Origin: an uncultured Erysipelotrichaceae bacterium
GTDB lineage: Bacteria > Bacillota_I > Bacilli_A > Erysipelotrichales > Erysipelotrichaceae
Assembly: GCA_949289855.1 (NCBI GenBank)
Contig: CASEPS010000002.1
Span: 1 to 64,000 of the forward strand
Reading direction: 5' to 3'
DNA length: 64,000 nucleotides
Part shown: positions 9,996 to 18,120 of the stretch, one piece after another
Numbering within the stretch: the first letter of the stretch is position 1
How the letters are laid out: each line of letters starts with the position of its first letter
Position numbers and translations under genes: made by a program
The notes under the pieces: model-generated
The model's input: the letters and a program-made list of their open reading frames with translations, nothing else
Told to the model about the DNA's origin: nothing
The model's database searches: none

Positions 9996-10205
9996 GCTGA
10001 CAATGACGGAGAATGCAGCTGAAATACGGGTTTTCCAAAGAGAGCTCCTGCTGGTGAAAATGGAGTGTTGCCCATCAGTACTGCCAAGGCCTCCTGAGGA
10101 AGCCGCTGCCGCGATACAGGCAATCAATGAGATGACATTTTGTCATGAATTAGGGTGGTACCACGAACAAGCTCTCGTCCCTATGGGTGAGAGCTTTTAT
10201 ATTTT
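9996..10205 (+). promoter_or_regulatory. T-box leader riboswitch controlling lysS
   Basis: The leader holds the AGAGAGCTCC and CTGGTGAAAA elements of stem I (10039-10061), the T-box core AGGGTGGTACCACG (10152-10165) that base-pairs with the uncharged tRNA acceptor end, and an intrinsic terminator stem GCTCTC/GAGAGC followed by TTTTATATTTT (10171-10205). A likely specifier AAG (lysine) lies at 10086-10088, just before a CTCC that can pair with GGAG at the base of stem I. T-boxes switch on aminoacylation genes when the cognate tRNA is uncharged; the AAG assignment agrees with lysS directly downstream. The T-box call is firm; the specifier is inferred by eye. Confidence 0.9.
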
Positions 10206-10218
10206 AAGGAGGACTAAT

Positions 10219-12255
10219 ATGGCTGAAGAACTGACAAAAGAAGAAAAACAGCGGATTAAGGAAGAACGCCGCAAAGCATTTGAAGCAGCTCATCCTGAGC
10301 TTGCCGCAAAGCAGAAAGAAGCTGCTGAGAAAAAGAAGAAAAAAGGCAATGATGCTTCCAGCAATCTGAATGACCAGGAAGAAGCACGCCGTGCAAAGAT
10401 GAATGATTTACGCAATGCCGGCATTGACCCATTTGGTCAGGCATATGAAAGAACATGTCATACAAAGGACATCCATGATGCCTATGGTGACAAGAGCATT
10501 GAAGAACTCGATGCCCTCGACAAGCATGTTTCCATTGCCGGACGCATTATGGCAAAGCGCAGAATGGGCAAGCTTGGCTTCATCCAGCTGCTTGACAGAG
10601 ATGGACGCATTCAGGTTGTCATCAACCAGCGCATTGTCGGTGATGACATTTATAACCTCTTCAAGAGTGCAGACCTTGGTGACATCATCGGTATTGAAGG
10701 CCGCATCATGCGCACACAGACAAATGAACTTTCTGTGGAATGCCACAAGTATACACACCTTTCCAAGGCATTAAGACCACTTCCGGAAAAGTTCCATGGT
10801 CTCACTGACAAGGAAGAACGTTACAGAAGAAGATATCTTGACCTCATCATGAACGACTCTTCAAGACAGGTTGCCATTCTTCGTCCACGCATCATCCGTG
10901 CCATTCAGAACTGGATGGATGCCCATGGCTATATTGAAGTAGAAACACCTATTCTGCAGCCAATTCTTGGTGGTGCAAGTGCACGTCCATTCATCACCCA
11001 CCACAATGCCCTCGACAAGGACTTCTACCTGCGCATTGCGACTGAGCTTCCTCTCAAGAGACTGATTGTTGGTGGTCTTGAAAAAGTCTATGAAATTGGC
11101 AGAATCTTCCGTAATGAAGGCATGGACCTCAAGCACAATCCGGAATTCACTACCATGGAAGCCTATTGTGCATATAGCGACCTCGAAGGCATGATGAAGA
11201 TGAATGAAGAATTGTTTGAATCGGTCGCTATGGAAGTCTTTGGCAAAACAGATTTCGAATTCATGGGCAAGACAATTTCTCTTAAAGCTCCATATAAGAG
11301 ATGGAACATGGTCGATGCTGTCAAGGAAGTTACTGGTGTAGACTTCTGGCAGCCAATGACAGTCGAAGAAGCATTGAAGATTGCAGAAGAACACAATGTT
11401 GAAGTATTGCCACACCAGAGGACCGTTGGTAACATCATCTCTTTGTTCTTCGATGAATTCTGCGAAGACAAGATTGTCCAGCCAACATTTGTCTATGGTC
11501 ATCCAATTGAGATCTCCCCTCTTGCCAAAAAGAATCCAAATGATCCACGTTTCACAGAACGTTTCGAACTGGAAATCTGCGGTATTGAAATGGACAATGC
11601 CTTCACTGAGCTCAATGACCCGATTGACCAGAGAGAACGCTTTGAAAAACAGCTTGAACTCAAGAAACTCGGTGATGATGAGGCAAGTGAAATGGATGAA
11701 GACTATGTAGAAGCACTGGAATATGGCATGCCGCCAACAGGTGGTATCGGTATGGGTATTGATAGACTTGTCATGTTACTGTGTGGTCTTGACTCCATCC
11801 GTGACGTCCTTCTCTTCCCAACCATGAAACCAGTTGGCAAGGATGAACCTAAACAGGAAGAAAAGAAACAGGTCATTCCTTCTTTCTCCAACATCAAAGT
11901 AGAACCTCTGTTTGAAGACATGGTCGACTTTGAAACATTCTCCAAATCTGACTTCCGTGTGGTCAAGATTGAAGACTGCACTGCTGTTCCAAAGAGCAGT
12001 AAACTTCTCAAGTTCACACTGAATGATGGCACAGAAAGAAGACGTACCATCCTCAGTGGTATTCACCAGTACTATGAACCAGAAGAACTCATCGGTAAGA
12101 CAGCAGTTGCCATTGTCAACCTGCCGGCAAGAAAGATGATGGGTATTGATTCTGAAGGTATGTTAATCTCTGCTGTCTATGAAAATGATGGCAAAGAAGG
12201 CCTTAACCTCCTCATGCTGGATGACAACATTCCAGCAGGTGCAAAACTGTATTAA
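10219..12255 (+). CDS. lysS: Class II lysyl-tRNA synthetase with basic N-terminal extension and C-terminal tRNA-binding domain
   Basis: Charges tRNA-Lys. The ATG at 10219 has an AAGGAGG ribosome site and follows the T-box; the frame open upstream is the riboswitch. 678 residues against about 490-510 for normal bacterial LysRS. Order: a charged helical extension with a five-lysine run (residues about 1-45), OB-fold anticodon domain (about 95-190), class II catalytic core with motif 2 region IGRIFRNEGMDLKHNPEFT and motif 3 GGIGMGIDRLVML, an acidic/basic linker (about 545-570), then an EMAPII/Trbp111-type tRNA-binding domain (about 575-678; DFRVVKIEDC, ARKMMGIDSEGMLIS). That last domain normally ends MetRS. 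Regulated by a lysine T-box. Function is secure; the double extension is unusual. Confidence 0.95.
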   Translation: MAEELTKEEKQRIKEERRKAFEAAHPELAAKQKEAAEKKKKKGNDASSNLNDQEEARRAKMNDLRNAGIDPFGQAYERTCHTKDIHDAYGDKSIEELDALDKHVSIAGRIMAKRRMGKLGFIQLLDRDGRIQVVINQRIVGDDIYNLFKSADLGDIIGIEGRIMRTQTNELSVECHKYTHLSKALRPLPEKFHGLTDKEERYRRRYLDLIMNDSSRQVAILRPRIIRAIQNWMDAHGYIEVETPILQPILGGASARPFITHHNALDKDFYLRIATELPLKRLIVGGLEKVYEIGRIFRNEGMDLKHNPEFTTMEAYCAYSDLEGMMKMNEELFESVAMEVFGKTDFEFMGKTISLKAPYKRWNMVDAVKEVTGVDFWQPMTVEEALKIAEEHNVEVLPHQRTVGNIISLFFDEFCEDKIVQPTFVYGHPIEISPLAKKNPNDPRFTERFELEICGIEMDNAFTELNDPIDQRERFEKQLELKKLGDDEASEMDEDYVEALEYGMPPTGGIGMGIDRLVMLLCGLDSIRDVLLFPTMKPVGKDEPKQEEKKQVIPSFSNIKVEPLFEDMVDFETFSKSDFRVVKIEDCTAVPKSSKLLKFTLNDGTERRRTILSGIHQYYEPEELIGKTAVAIVNLPARKMMGIDSEGMLISAVYENDGKEGLNLLMLDDNIPAGAKLY

Positions 12256-12268
12256 TACACCAAAGAAT

Positions 12269-12296
12269 GGGCAGTCCGTATCCGGATTGCCCGTTT
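12269..12296 (+). terminator. lysS terminator
   Basis: 10-bp stem GGGCAGTCCG / CGGATTGCCC with one G-T pair and a 4-base loop, followed by TTTT. Confidence 0.85.
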
Positions 12297-12340
12297 TCAA
12301 TCCACGAAAACATGCTATGATCTAAGCAGAGGTGCTCATT

Positions 12341-13735
12341 ATGAAAAATAATTCAATCCATTCAATTGTTGAAAAGCAGCGTAACTTCTTCAACACCCAT
12401 ACTACCCTGGATATCAATTGGCGCATTGATCAGTTAATCCGCCTCAAGATTGCTGTGCAGACATATGAAAAAGACATCATGCAGGCACTGCATGAAGACC
12501 TTGGCAGATGTGAAACAGAAGCCTATCTTACAGACATCGGACCATTGATTCTTGAAATCAATGAGGCAATTGCCCATACAAAGAAATGGGCCAAGCCAGA
12601 AACACACTTCAGTGGTATCCAGTGCTTTCCGAGCCTGATCACAAAGGTATTCAAAATGCCATATGGAGTAACCCTCATCATGTCCCCATTCAACTTTCCC
12701 ATTCTTTTGACTCTTGGTGTATTAGCCGCAACCATTTCTGCCGGTAATACAGCCGTGCTCAAAACAAGTTCCAAGTCAGCGCACTGTACAGCTGTGATGA
12801 AGAAGCTCATTGAAAGTACATTTGATGAACAATACATCACATTGATTGATGGTGGACATGATGTAGCAGATGCATGCCTGGCGGAAAGGTTTGACAAGAT
12901 ATTCTATACCGGTTCGCCAACTGTTGGCAGACATATCATGCATGCGGCAGCGGAGAACCTCACGCCTGTCGCACTGGAACTTGGTGGAGAAAATGGCAAC
13001 TGGTGCATTATCCGCAAAGATGCGGATATTAAGGATGCTGCACAAAAGATTGCTTTCTTCAAGGCATGTAACAGTGGACAGATCTGTATTAACATCAACC
13101 AGATTGCCATTGAACAAAGCATTGCGGAACCATTTATCGAAGAATTGAAAAAAGCATTCATAAAACAACTTGGTACAAACCCACACACCAACAAGGAATA
13201 TGCCCATCTCATCACAGAGCAGGCATATGACAATTGTGCAAACGAAGCAGAAACATACAAAGACCGCATCGTCTTTGGTGGGAGTGGAAACAGAGAAACA
13301 CTCCGCTTTGATCCAACCATCATTTTTCCAGTACAAATCGATGAACCAATTGTGAACCATGAATTGTTTAACCCATTACTGCCAATTGTTCCCTATGACA
13401 ATGAAGAAGCATTGTTAGAAACCATTGCCAGCCGTGAACATGGGCTTGCCCTTTACATCTTTACCCAGGATACAAAATGGGCAGAAAACGTCATATCCAC
13501 AATGCAATATGGTGGTGGATGCATCAATGAAGTATGCATGCACTTAATGGTAAGAGGTGTACCGTTCAATGGAACAGGACATTCCGGCATGGGCGCATAC
13601 CATGGCGAATGGGGATTCCGTGAATTCACACATCCTTCTACTGTTTTGTATGGTTCCACAAAGTTTAACCTTCCTCTCCGCAACCATCCTTACAAGTCTT
13701 ATAAGAAGGTATTGTTGAAATTGTTCGAAAGATGA
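12341..13735 (+). CDS. Aldehyde dehydrogenase family protein (class 3 / YwdH-like)
   Basis: NAD(P)-dependent oxidation of aldehydes. The ATG at 12341 is preceded by AGAGGTG; a GTG 9 bases upstream in frame is inside that ribosome site. 464 residues. Recognisable parts: the substrate/cofactor loop SPFNFPILLTLGVLAATISAGN, the NAD-binding segment YTGSPTVGRHIMHAAA, the general-base glutamate in VALELGGE and the catalytic Cys in NSGQICIN. The usual LGGKSP after the glutamate is replaced by LGGENGNW, and the start of the family's short N-terminus fits class 3 enzymes. A TATGAT -10 box is present at 12316-12321 with no convincing -35. Physiological aldehyde unknown. Confidence 0.88.
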   Translation: MKNNSIHSIVEKQRNFFNTHTTLDINWRIDQLIRLKIAVQTYEKDIMQALHEDLGRCETEAYLTDIGPLILEINEAIAHTKKWAKPETHFSGIQCFPSLITKVFKMPYGVTLIMSPFNFPILLTLGVLAATISAGNTAVLKTSSKSAHCTAVMKKLIESTFDEQYITLIDGGHDVADACLAERFDKIFYTGSPTVGRHIMHAAAENLTPVALELGGENGNWCIIRKDADIKDAAQKIAFFKACNSGQICININQIAIEQSIAEPFIEELKKAFIKQLGTNPHTNKEYAHLITEQAYDNCANEAETYKDRIVFGGSGNRETLRFDPTIIFPVQIDEPIVNHELFNPLLPIVPYDNEEALLETIASREHGLALYIFTQDTKWAENVISTMQYGGGCINEVCMHLMVRGVPFNGTGHSGMGAYHGEWGFREFTHPSTVLYGSTKFNLPLRNHPYKSYKKVLLKLFER

Positions 13736-13758
13736 GAAAAGCGCAATATGCGCTTTTC
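13736..13758. terminator. Bidirectional terminator
   Basis: Perfect stem AAAAGCGCA-ATA-TGCGCTTTT between the convergent dehydrogenase and lipoprotein genes; A-run and T-run ends serve both strands. Confidence 0.85.
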
Positions 13759-13759
13759 A

Positions 13760-14179
13760 TTATGCTTTGGTTGTCACATCAGAAAAGTACACCATATCTT
13801 TCAGGACACTAAGTGCAATCTCATCTGCTATTTCTTCTCCTTGAGAAATTATATTTTCATCAAGAACTTCATTTGTCATAGCTATCGTCCAGGAAGAACC
13901 TGTGTCTTCAAAGGTAAATTCAGCTTCAATATGTTTTGTGTCCGTGTTATAGACCGCATGGAATGTATGGGGATGTTCTTTGAGAAATGTCCGCACACTT
14001 TCTTCACTAACCGGCTCATATTGTGCTCCGGACAAAATGACTTCCGATCCATTTTGATCTACTTCCATATTTCTGTCACTGATTTGTGTTTCTGCAGTTG
14101 GTGTAATAACTATAATTTCTTCTTTTTGTTTAGTGCATCCAGTCATAAGCATCAGTAATACTGCAAGCAATACTTTCAT
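13760..14179 (-). CDS. Small lipoprotein of an ABC locus, function unknown
   Basis: 139 residues with a short hydrophobic signal and lipobox Leu-Met-Thr-Gly-Cys (Cys about residue 15), so it should be anchored on the outer face of the membrane. The rest is acidic and soluble, with no family I recognise. Its start overlaps the stop of the ABC ATPase gene by 4 bases (ATGA), making it the last gene of the permease-ATPase-lipoprotein operon. A surface lipoprotein at the end of a bacteriocin-type ABC operon often serves in self-protection; that is only a suggestion here. Confidence 0.75.
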   Translation of the reverse strand: MKVLLAVLLMLMTGCTKQKEEIIVITPTAETQISDRNMEVDQNGSEVILSGAQYEPVSEESVRTFLKEHPHTFHAVYNTDTKHIEAEFTFEDTGSSWTIAMTNEVLDENIISQGEEIADEIALSVLKDMVYFSDVTTKA

Positions 14180-14823
14180 CTGAGTTTTCCCCCTTCCATA
14201 TACATAATTTTGTCCGCATATTGATCCAATGCCTCATCGTGAGAAACAATGACAATTGTCTTTCCCTTTTCCTTCATCATCACAAAGAGTTCCATAATCT
14301 TATCCCGGTTGGCCGGATCAATATTGCCAGTAGGTTCATCTGCGAGGATCAATGTACAAGGTTTTATCAATAACCTTGCCAGAGCACATCTTTGTTGTTC
14401 ACCACCCGATAGTGTATACATTTTCTTTTTCTCATACCCATCCAGTCCTACTGTCTGTAAAGCTTCGCCTATCTGTTTCTGGTCATGGTTTTTTGCATAT
14501 GCAAGTGCTACCTTCATATTCTTTTCTACTGTTTCTTCTTCCATGACTGCATAGTTTTGGAACAAAAAACCAATTTTGTATCGTAGCAGCCGTTTGGAAA
14601 CAAGACTGTCAGGAACTGGATTCTCTTTGCCAAATATCCTTATCTTTCCTGATGTTGGTTTTTCTAATGTCCCAATGATATTCAACAACGTGCTTTTCCC
14701 ACACCCGGAAGGACCATGAACAATGGTAATTGTCTTTTCAGGAATCCGAAAGGAAGCATCCTGAAACAGCACTTTATCTCCAAATCGCTTGGATAGTTGT
14801 TCAGCTTTGATCACATATCTCAT
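14176..14823 (-). CDS. ABC transporter ATPase, lactococcin-972 export/immunity type
   Basis: 215-residue ATPase that powers the adjacent large permease. Walker A GPSGCGKST, Q-loop LFQNYA, signature LSGGEQQRCALARL, Walker B LILADEPTG and the H-loop IVSHDE are all present. The short size and the LFQNYAVMEEETVEKN region match the putative bacteriocin ABC ATPases of the lactococcin 972 group. Starts within the permease stop (4-base overlap) and its own stop overlaps the lipoprotein start. A second copy lies at 17482-18120. Confidence 0.9.
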   Translation of the reverse strand: MRYVIKAEQLSKRFGDKVLFQDASFRIPEKTITIVHGPSGCGKSTLLNIIGTLEKPTSGKIRIFGKENPVPDSLVSKRLLRYKIGFLFQNYAVMEEETVEKNMKVALAYAKNHDQKQIGEALQTVGLDGYEKKKMYTLSGGEQQRCALARLLIKPCTLILADEPTGNIDPANRDKIMELFVMMKEKGKTIVIVSHDEALDQYADKIMYMEGGKLR

Positions 14824-16841
14824 GTTTCCTCTCCCTTCAACATTTCTGGAACACTGATCCGTTTTCCTTCAACATACAGAAGAATCCAAATCAGAAACAG
14901 ATGGAATAACATAGGAAACAGCACCTTCCATTCCTGTAAAAAGAATCCTGCACAAACATAAAACAGCATACATTCAAGAAGATAAGAATAGTACATACGG
15001 ATGCTGGCAAATCCAAACAATCTTTTCACTGCTATTTGACTTGCATTCGCATTCCGGTGTAACACGTGATAGGCAACACCAGAAACCACCAGTAACAAAA
15101 CCAGCGGAAAACCTTCCCTTATTATTGTTTTCATCACATTTATATTGCCTTGTTTGTACAGTTTATACTCCCCTTCCATCTCACTGATGTCTACCATATC
15201 TTCCAAGCCCTGCGTAGCGAGTATTTCATTCACATTTTCTAATGACATATCATGCAAATACATATGATTGAAAATGGTTTTGTTGCGCATTGGTGTACCA
15301 TTCTTCAAAATGACCACAATATCTGCACGTGTATCACCAAATACGCTCATGCCTTCAAACGAATGATCAAGAACAACAGGTGTAGTATTATCCAGCCCTT
15401 CAAACAACATGTTTGCGGAAACAGGATTTGTTTCATAAAGAGTGGTATTCATCAGAATAACTGCATCCCCCTTTTTGAGATGTTCATTTACTGTGTCATA
15501 TGCATTCAGCCTGGCACCAGTATCAAGAAAACAGTTTTCGTTGACGATCAAAACCGGTATTGTCATGTCATTTTCAACATACATTTCCGAAGCTGATACA
15601 TACCAGGCACCTGCTTCTTCAAAAGCATTTACCATATCGATTGCATCAAGATAAGCAGGATCATCCGTCGCATTGCTCATATCCATGTAATTTGAGGAAA
15701 GATGCATATAGTCTTTGGTATACCCGCTAAAGTAAAGCGTTCCTTCATACCATTGCCTGTTCTGTAACAATTGTATGTGTTTACCGGTATACCCGATCAA
15801 AGCCTCAGCTTTTGGAATCAGTCCGGCTGTACAATACAAAACAACTGGAAAGCAAAGTACAAACATGACAAGGGAAAGAACACCATTGAAGCTTCTGCCT
15901 TTCAATAGTGAAGAAAGACGTAATCTTCCCAGCAGAAATACTGGTAAAACGATAACTGGAACCAATGAAAACGAAAGCAGGCAATACCCCAATAACATAC
16001 TCTTGAGACACAAAAGTGACCGTTCATTCAGAAAGCCAACGAATATCACAAAAAGCATAATCAAGAGAATCAGACCACCTGCCCACATGAAAAAGACAGT
16101 CTTTCCAAACACTGTTAAACAAATGCGCAATGTGCTATAACCATTAATCCTGTATATGGAAATATTCTTCATATGGTCAGAAAGGTAAAACAACATGATG
16201 ACAAACAACAATACAATGGAAATAAACAGATAATAGCAAATACTATTATCCCTTTCTGTAACATAATCATATTCTGCCTGGCTATATTCCTGTATGACAG
16301 GCTGATACTGAGCGTAGTTCTCAATGATTACCTCCGCATCCTTTTCTGCATCTTTACCATAGATGCCAAACGATAAATACCCATTCCCACTTGAAACACC
16401 AAGCTGATCAAAGGAATAAATGTTGACATGAAATTCTTTATTGATCATGGGAAATGAATATGCACTAATAGCATCACTACAGAAGTGAATCTCTTTTTCC
16501 GTACCATCAAATTTCACATCAGAAAGTCCGGTTGTATCAAACAATTCATTCAACGTGCCATCATACGCAACATACATATCAAAAGTCTTTGTACTGTAAT
16601 CAGAACTTTCTGCTATAACAGCAGAACCACTTTCCTTAACCAGAGCATAAAGATCATCAGCCAAAACATCATATGGTAATCCTGAAAGATCACCTTGAAA
16701 TTCAATGTTTACGCTTGTCCTGTCTTTCAGGCCAAACAAATGATATAAATCAGATTCATCTTTTTCCTGATAGACAGAAAGCAGTGCAAAAAAGAGAAAA
16801 CAGGAGGAAAGCATAAAGACTATCACCAACACTTTCTTCAT
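14820..16841 (-). CDS. Bacteriocin-associated seven-helix ABC permease (DUF1430-type), copy 2
   Basis: 673 residues. An N-terminal membrane helix (about 1-22) is followed by about 175 extracellular residues, a block of membrane helices (about 195-360), a second large extracellular domain (about 360-580), and three closing helices with a K-R-L-F-G-F motif before the last pair. This layout, with a MacB/FtsX-like arrangement, is that of the putative immunity or export permeases found beside lactococcin 972. Ribosome site AAGGAGG 6 bases before the ATG. Overlaps the ATPase gene by 4 bases. It lies downstream of two small membrane-peptide genes and a hairpin. No lactococcin-972-like structural gene is visible nearby, so the substrate is unknown. 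Confidence 0.8.
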   Translation of the reverse strand: MKKVLVIVFMLSSCFLFFALLSVYQEKDESDLYHLFGLKDRTSVNIEFQGDLSGLPYDVLADDLYALVKESGSAVIAESSDYSTKTFDMYVAYDGTLNELFDTTGLSDVKFDGTEKEIHFCSDAISAYSFPMINKEFHVNIYSFDQLGVSSGNGYLSFGIYGKDAEKDAEVIIENYAQYQPVIQEYSQAEYDYVTERDNSICYYLFISIVLLFVIMLFYLSDHMKNISIYRINGYSTLRICLTVFGKTVFFMWAGGLILLIMLFVIFVGFLNERSLLCLKSMLLGYCLLSFSLVPVIVLPVFLLGRLRLSSLLKGRSFNGVLSLVMFVLCFPVVLYCTAGLIPKAEALIGYTGKHIQLLQNRQWYEGTLYFSGYTKDYMHLSSNYMDMSNATDDPAYLDAIDMVNAFEEAGAWYVSASEMYVENDMTIPVLIVNENCFLDTGARLNAYDTVNEHLKKGDAVILMNTTLYETNPVSANMLFEGLDNTTPVVLDHSFEGMSVFGDTRADIVVILKNGTPMRNKTIFNHMYLHDMSLENVNEILATQGLEDMVDISEMEGEYKLYKQGNINVMKTIIREGFPLVLLLVVSGVAYHVLHRNANASQIAVKRLFGFASIRMYYSYLLECMLFYVCAGFFLQEWKVLFPMLFHLFLIWILLYVEGKRISVPEMLKGEET

Positions 16842-16883
16842 AGCAGTTCCTCCTTATGATTATCATATTTCTTATCTTGTGAG

Positions 16884-16910
16884 CAAGTCAGATGTTACTT
16901 ATCTGACTTG
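16884..16910 (-). other. Intercistronic hairpin before the ABC permease
   Basis: Perfect 10-bp stem CAAGTCAGAT / ATCTGACTTG with a 7-base loop holding the stop codon of the upstream small peptide frame. No T-run follows, so it is not a standard terminator. It may set the ratio of peptide to transporter message or stabilise the upstream RNA. Confidence 0.6.
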
Positions 16911-17007
16911 AGATACTTTGCACAGGCAAGAATAATTAACAAATATGCAAGTATCTGTAATACCGTATGTGTCCAATAAAAAAATCGCTGACAATTGCCA
17001 TAAACAT
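16895..17007 (-). pseudogene. Small membrane-peptide gene broken (or recoded) at a T7 run
   Basis: An AGGTGA ribosome site 5 bases before ATG (17007) opens a frame reading MFMAIVSDFF, which then meets T TTT TTT in zero frame and would leave the peptide frame. Slipping back one base continues as YWTHTVLQILAYLLIILACA and a basic KYLKSDK tail, stop at 16897-16895: a 37-residue single-pass membrane peptide. Without the shift translation ends after 23 codons. The T7 heptamer is in the exact X-XXY-YYZ register used in -1 frameshifting. It may be a true frameshift mutation, a homopolymer sequencing error or programmed slippage. It lies 29 bases after the 70-residue peptide gene. Confidence 0.55.
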
Positions 17008-17036
17008 ATCAATCACCTAGCTGATTTATACAGTTT

Positions 17037-17249
17037 TCACTTTCCGGATTCCTTATACGCCTGCCAGGCACTCCATACAAATCCTATTGCATCAATACAG
17101 GTAATTACAGAAATCAATGAACCAATGGTTACATGAGCAAATACAGTTGATGAAGTATACGAAAACGGAGTGACATAGCAACAAGTTCTGAATATCAGAA
17201 ACAAGCCCGTAATTGCCATCAAAGTAATGTAAAAAACAAACCTTTTCAT
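17037..17249 (-). CDS. 70-residue two-helix membrane peptide, unknown
   Basis: Starts ATG at 17249 with GGGAGG 6 bases upstream. Two hydrophobic segments (about residues 4-20 and 36-58) with a Thr-Cys-Cys-Tyr between them and a charged tail AYKESGK. I recognise no family. It sits between two complete bacteriocin-type ABC transporters, downstream of the promoter at 17397-17425, and is followed by the frameshifted 37-residue peptide gene and the copy-2 permease. It could be a small immunity protein, a transporter regulator or a bacteriocin-like peptide; there is no double-glycine leader. Confidence 0.6.
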   Translation of the reverse strand: MKRFVFYITLMAITGLFLIFRTCCYVTPFSYTSSTVFAHVTIGSLISVITCIDAIGFVWSAWQAYKESGK

Positions 17250-17304
17250 ATTGAACCTCCCAGAATCAATGATTATGAATCAATTTCAGAATATGATTCA
17301 ATTA

Positions 17305-17376
17305 TCAGATATGTACAATTAACCATAATACATTTGTATCGCAGTTTCTGTACCTTCCTGCATTTAACACTTTCAT
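17305..17376 (-). CDS. Possible 23-residue leader ORF
   Basis: ATG at 17376 with a GGAAGTGA ribosome site 5 bases upstream, lying between the promoter at 17397-17425 and the 70-residue peptide gene. The sequence is not clearly hydrophobic or structured and may be chance. Confidence 0.25.
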   Translation of the reverse strand: MKVLNAGRYRNCDTNVLWLIVHI

Positions 17377-17396
17377 ATCATTCACTTCCTGAGCAC

Positions 17397-17425
17397 ACTA
17401 TAACAATCTTCAAAACGAAAGTAAA
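17397..17425 (-). promoter_or_regulatory. Promoter for the small-peptide / second ABC operon
   Basis: Minus strand TTTACT (17425-17420), 17-base spacer, TATAGT (17402-17397). It lies just downstream of the terminator of the first ABC operon. Between it and the 70-residue gene are three near copies of ATTGAATC/ATTGATTC (17262-17301) that could be an operator. Confidence 0.55.
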
Positions 17426-17432
17426 CACCTCC

Positions 17433-17469
17433 ATTAAAATCGGTCATAAAACAAGTTTTTCTGACCGAT
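17433..17469 (-). terminator. Terminator of the first ABC operon
   Basis: 8-bp stem ATCGGTCA / TGACCGAT on the minus strand followed by TTTAAT, 13 bases after the ATPase stop. Confidence 0.7.
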
Positions 17470-17481
17470 CATACATTGCTA

Positions 17482-18120
17482 TTATGCAAGATGAATTACT
17501 CTGTCACATCTGTTGGCAAGTTCATTATCATGCGTGACAACAACGATTGTCTTTCCAGCTTTCTTTAACTTCTGAAGATGAGTGAATACCATATTCTTAT
17601 TCTCTTCATCCAGGGAACCTGTTGGTTCATCCGCAAGCACGAGTTCTCCTGGTTTCAACATCACTCTTGCAAGGGCAATTCTTTGTGCTTCACCTCCAGA
17701 TAATGTATAGACTTTCTGTTCTTCGCTGCCTTCCATGCCAACTCTGTGCAATGCCTTTTTGATCAATTGTTTCTTTTCATCTTTTGTTTTCCTGCGATAA
17801 CGTAAAGCAAGCATCAGATTTTCTTCTACAGTCAATTGATCAATGAGTGCATAGTTTTGAAACAAATATGAAATATGTCTGCGGATCATTTTGGAAGCTT
17901 CATTAGAATCTGGTTTTGGTGCCTTGTTGCCAAACAACGTATAGGTCCCTTTTTCACAAGGTTCAATCAGACCAATCATATTCAGTAATGTACTTTTACC
18001 AGAACCAGATGGTCCAGTGATCGCGACCAGTTCATTTTCTTCTATAGTTAATGTCAAATGATCAAATAGTGTTTTCTTTCCAAACGACTTTTCAACATTT
18101 TGCATCTGGATAATACTCAT
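17482..18120 (-). CDS. ABC transporter ATPase, lactococcin-972 export/immunity type
   Basis: 212-residue ATPase for the preceding permease. Walker A GPSGSGKST, Q-loop LFQNYALIDQLTVEEN, signature LSGGEAQRIALARV, Walker B LVLADEPTGSLD and VVTHD are intact. Like the copy at 14176 it matches the short ATPases of the lactococcin 972 group, and the two share the same length and motif spacing, so the loci are tandem paralogues that have diverged. Start overlaps the permease stop by 4 bases. Last gene before a terminator. Confidence 0.9.
   Translation of the reverse strand: MSIIQMQNVEKSFGKKTLFDHLTLTIEENELVAITGPSGSGKSTLLNMIGLIEPCEKGTYTLFGNKAPKPDSNEASKMIRRHISYLFQNYALIDQLTVEENLMLALRYRRKTKDEKKQLIKKALHRVGMEGSEEQKVYTLSGGEAQRIALARVMLKPGELVLADEPTGSLDEENKNMVFTHLQKLKKAGKTIVVVTHDNELANRCDRVIHLA

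Noticed and set aside
9861-10038. Longer AI-2E family protein
   Set aside because: Would overlap the lysS promoter and T-box; the ATG at 9861 has a good ribosome site.
9937-10218. N-terminal extension of LysRS from the upstream open frame
   Set aside because: This frame is the T-box RNA; a strong ribosome site marks the ATG at 10219.
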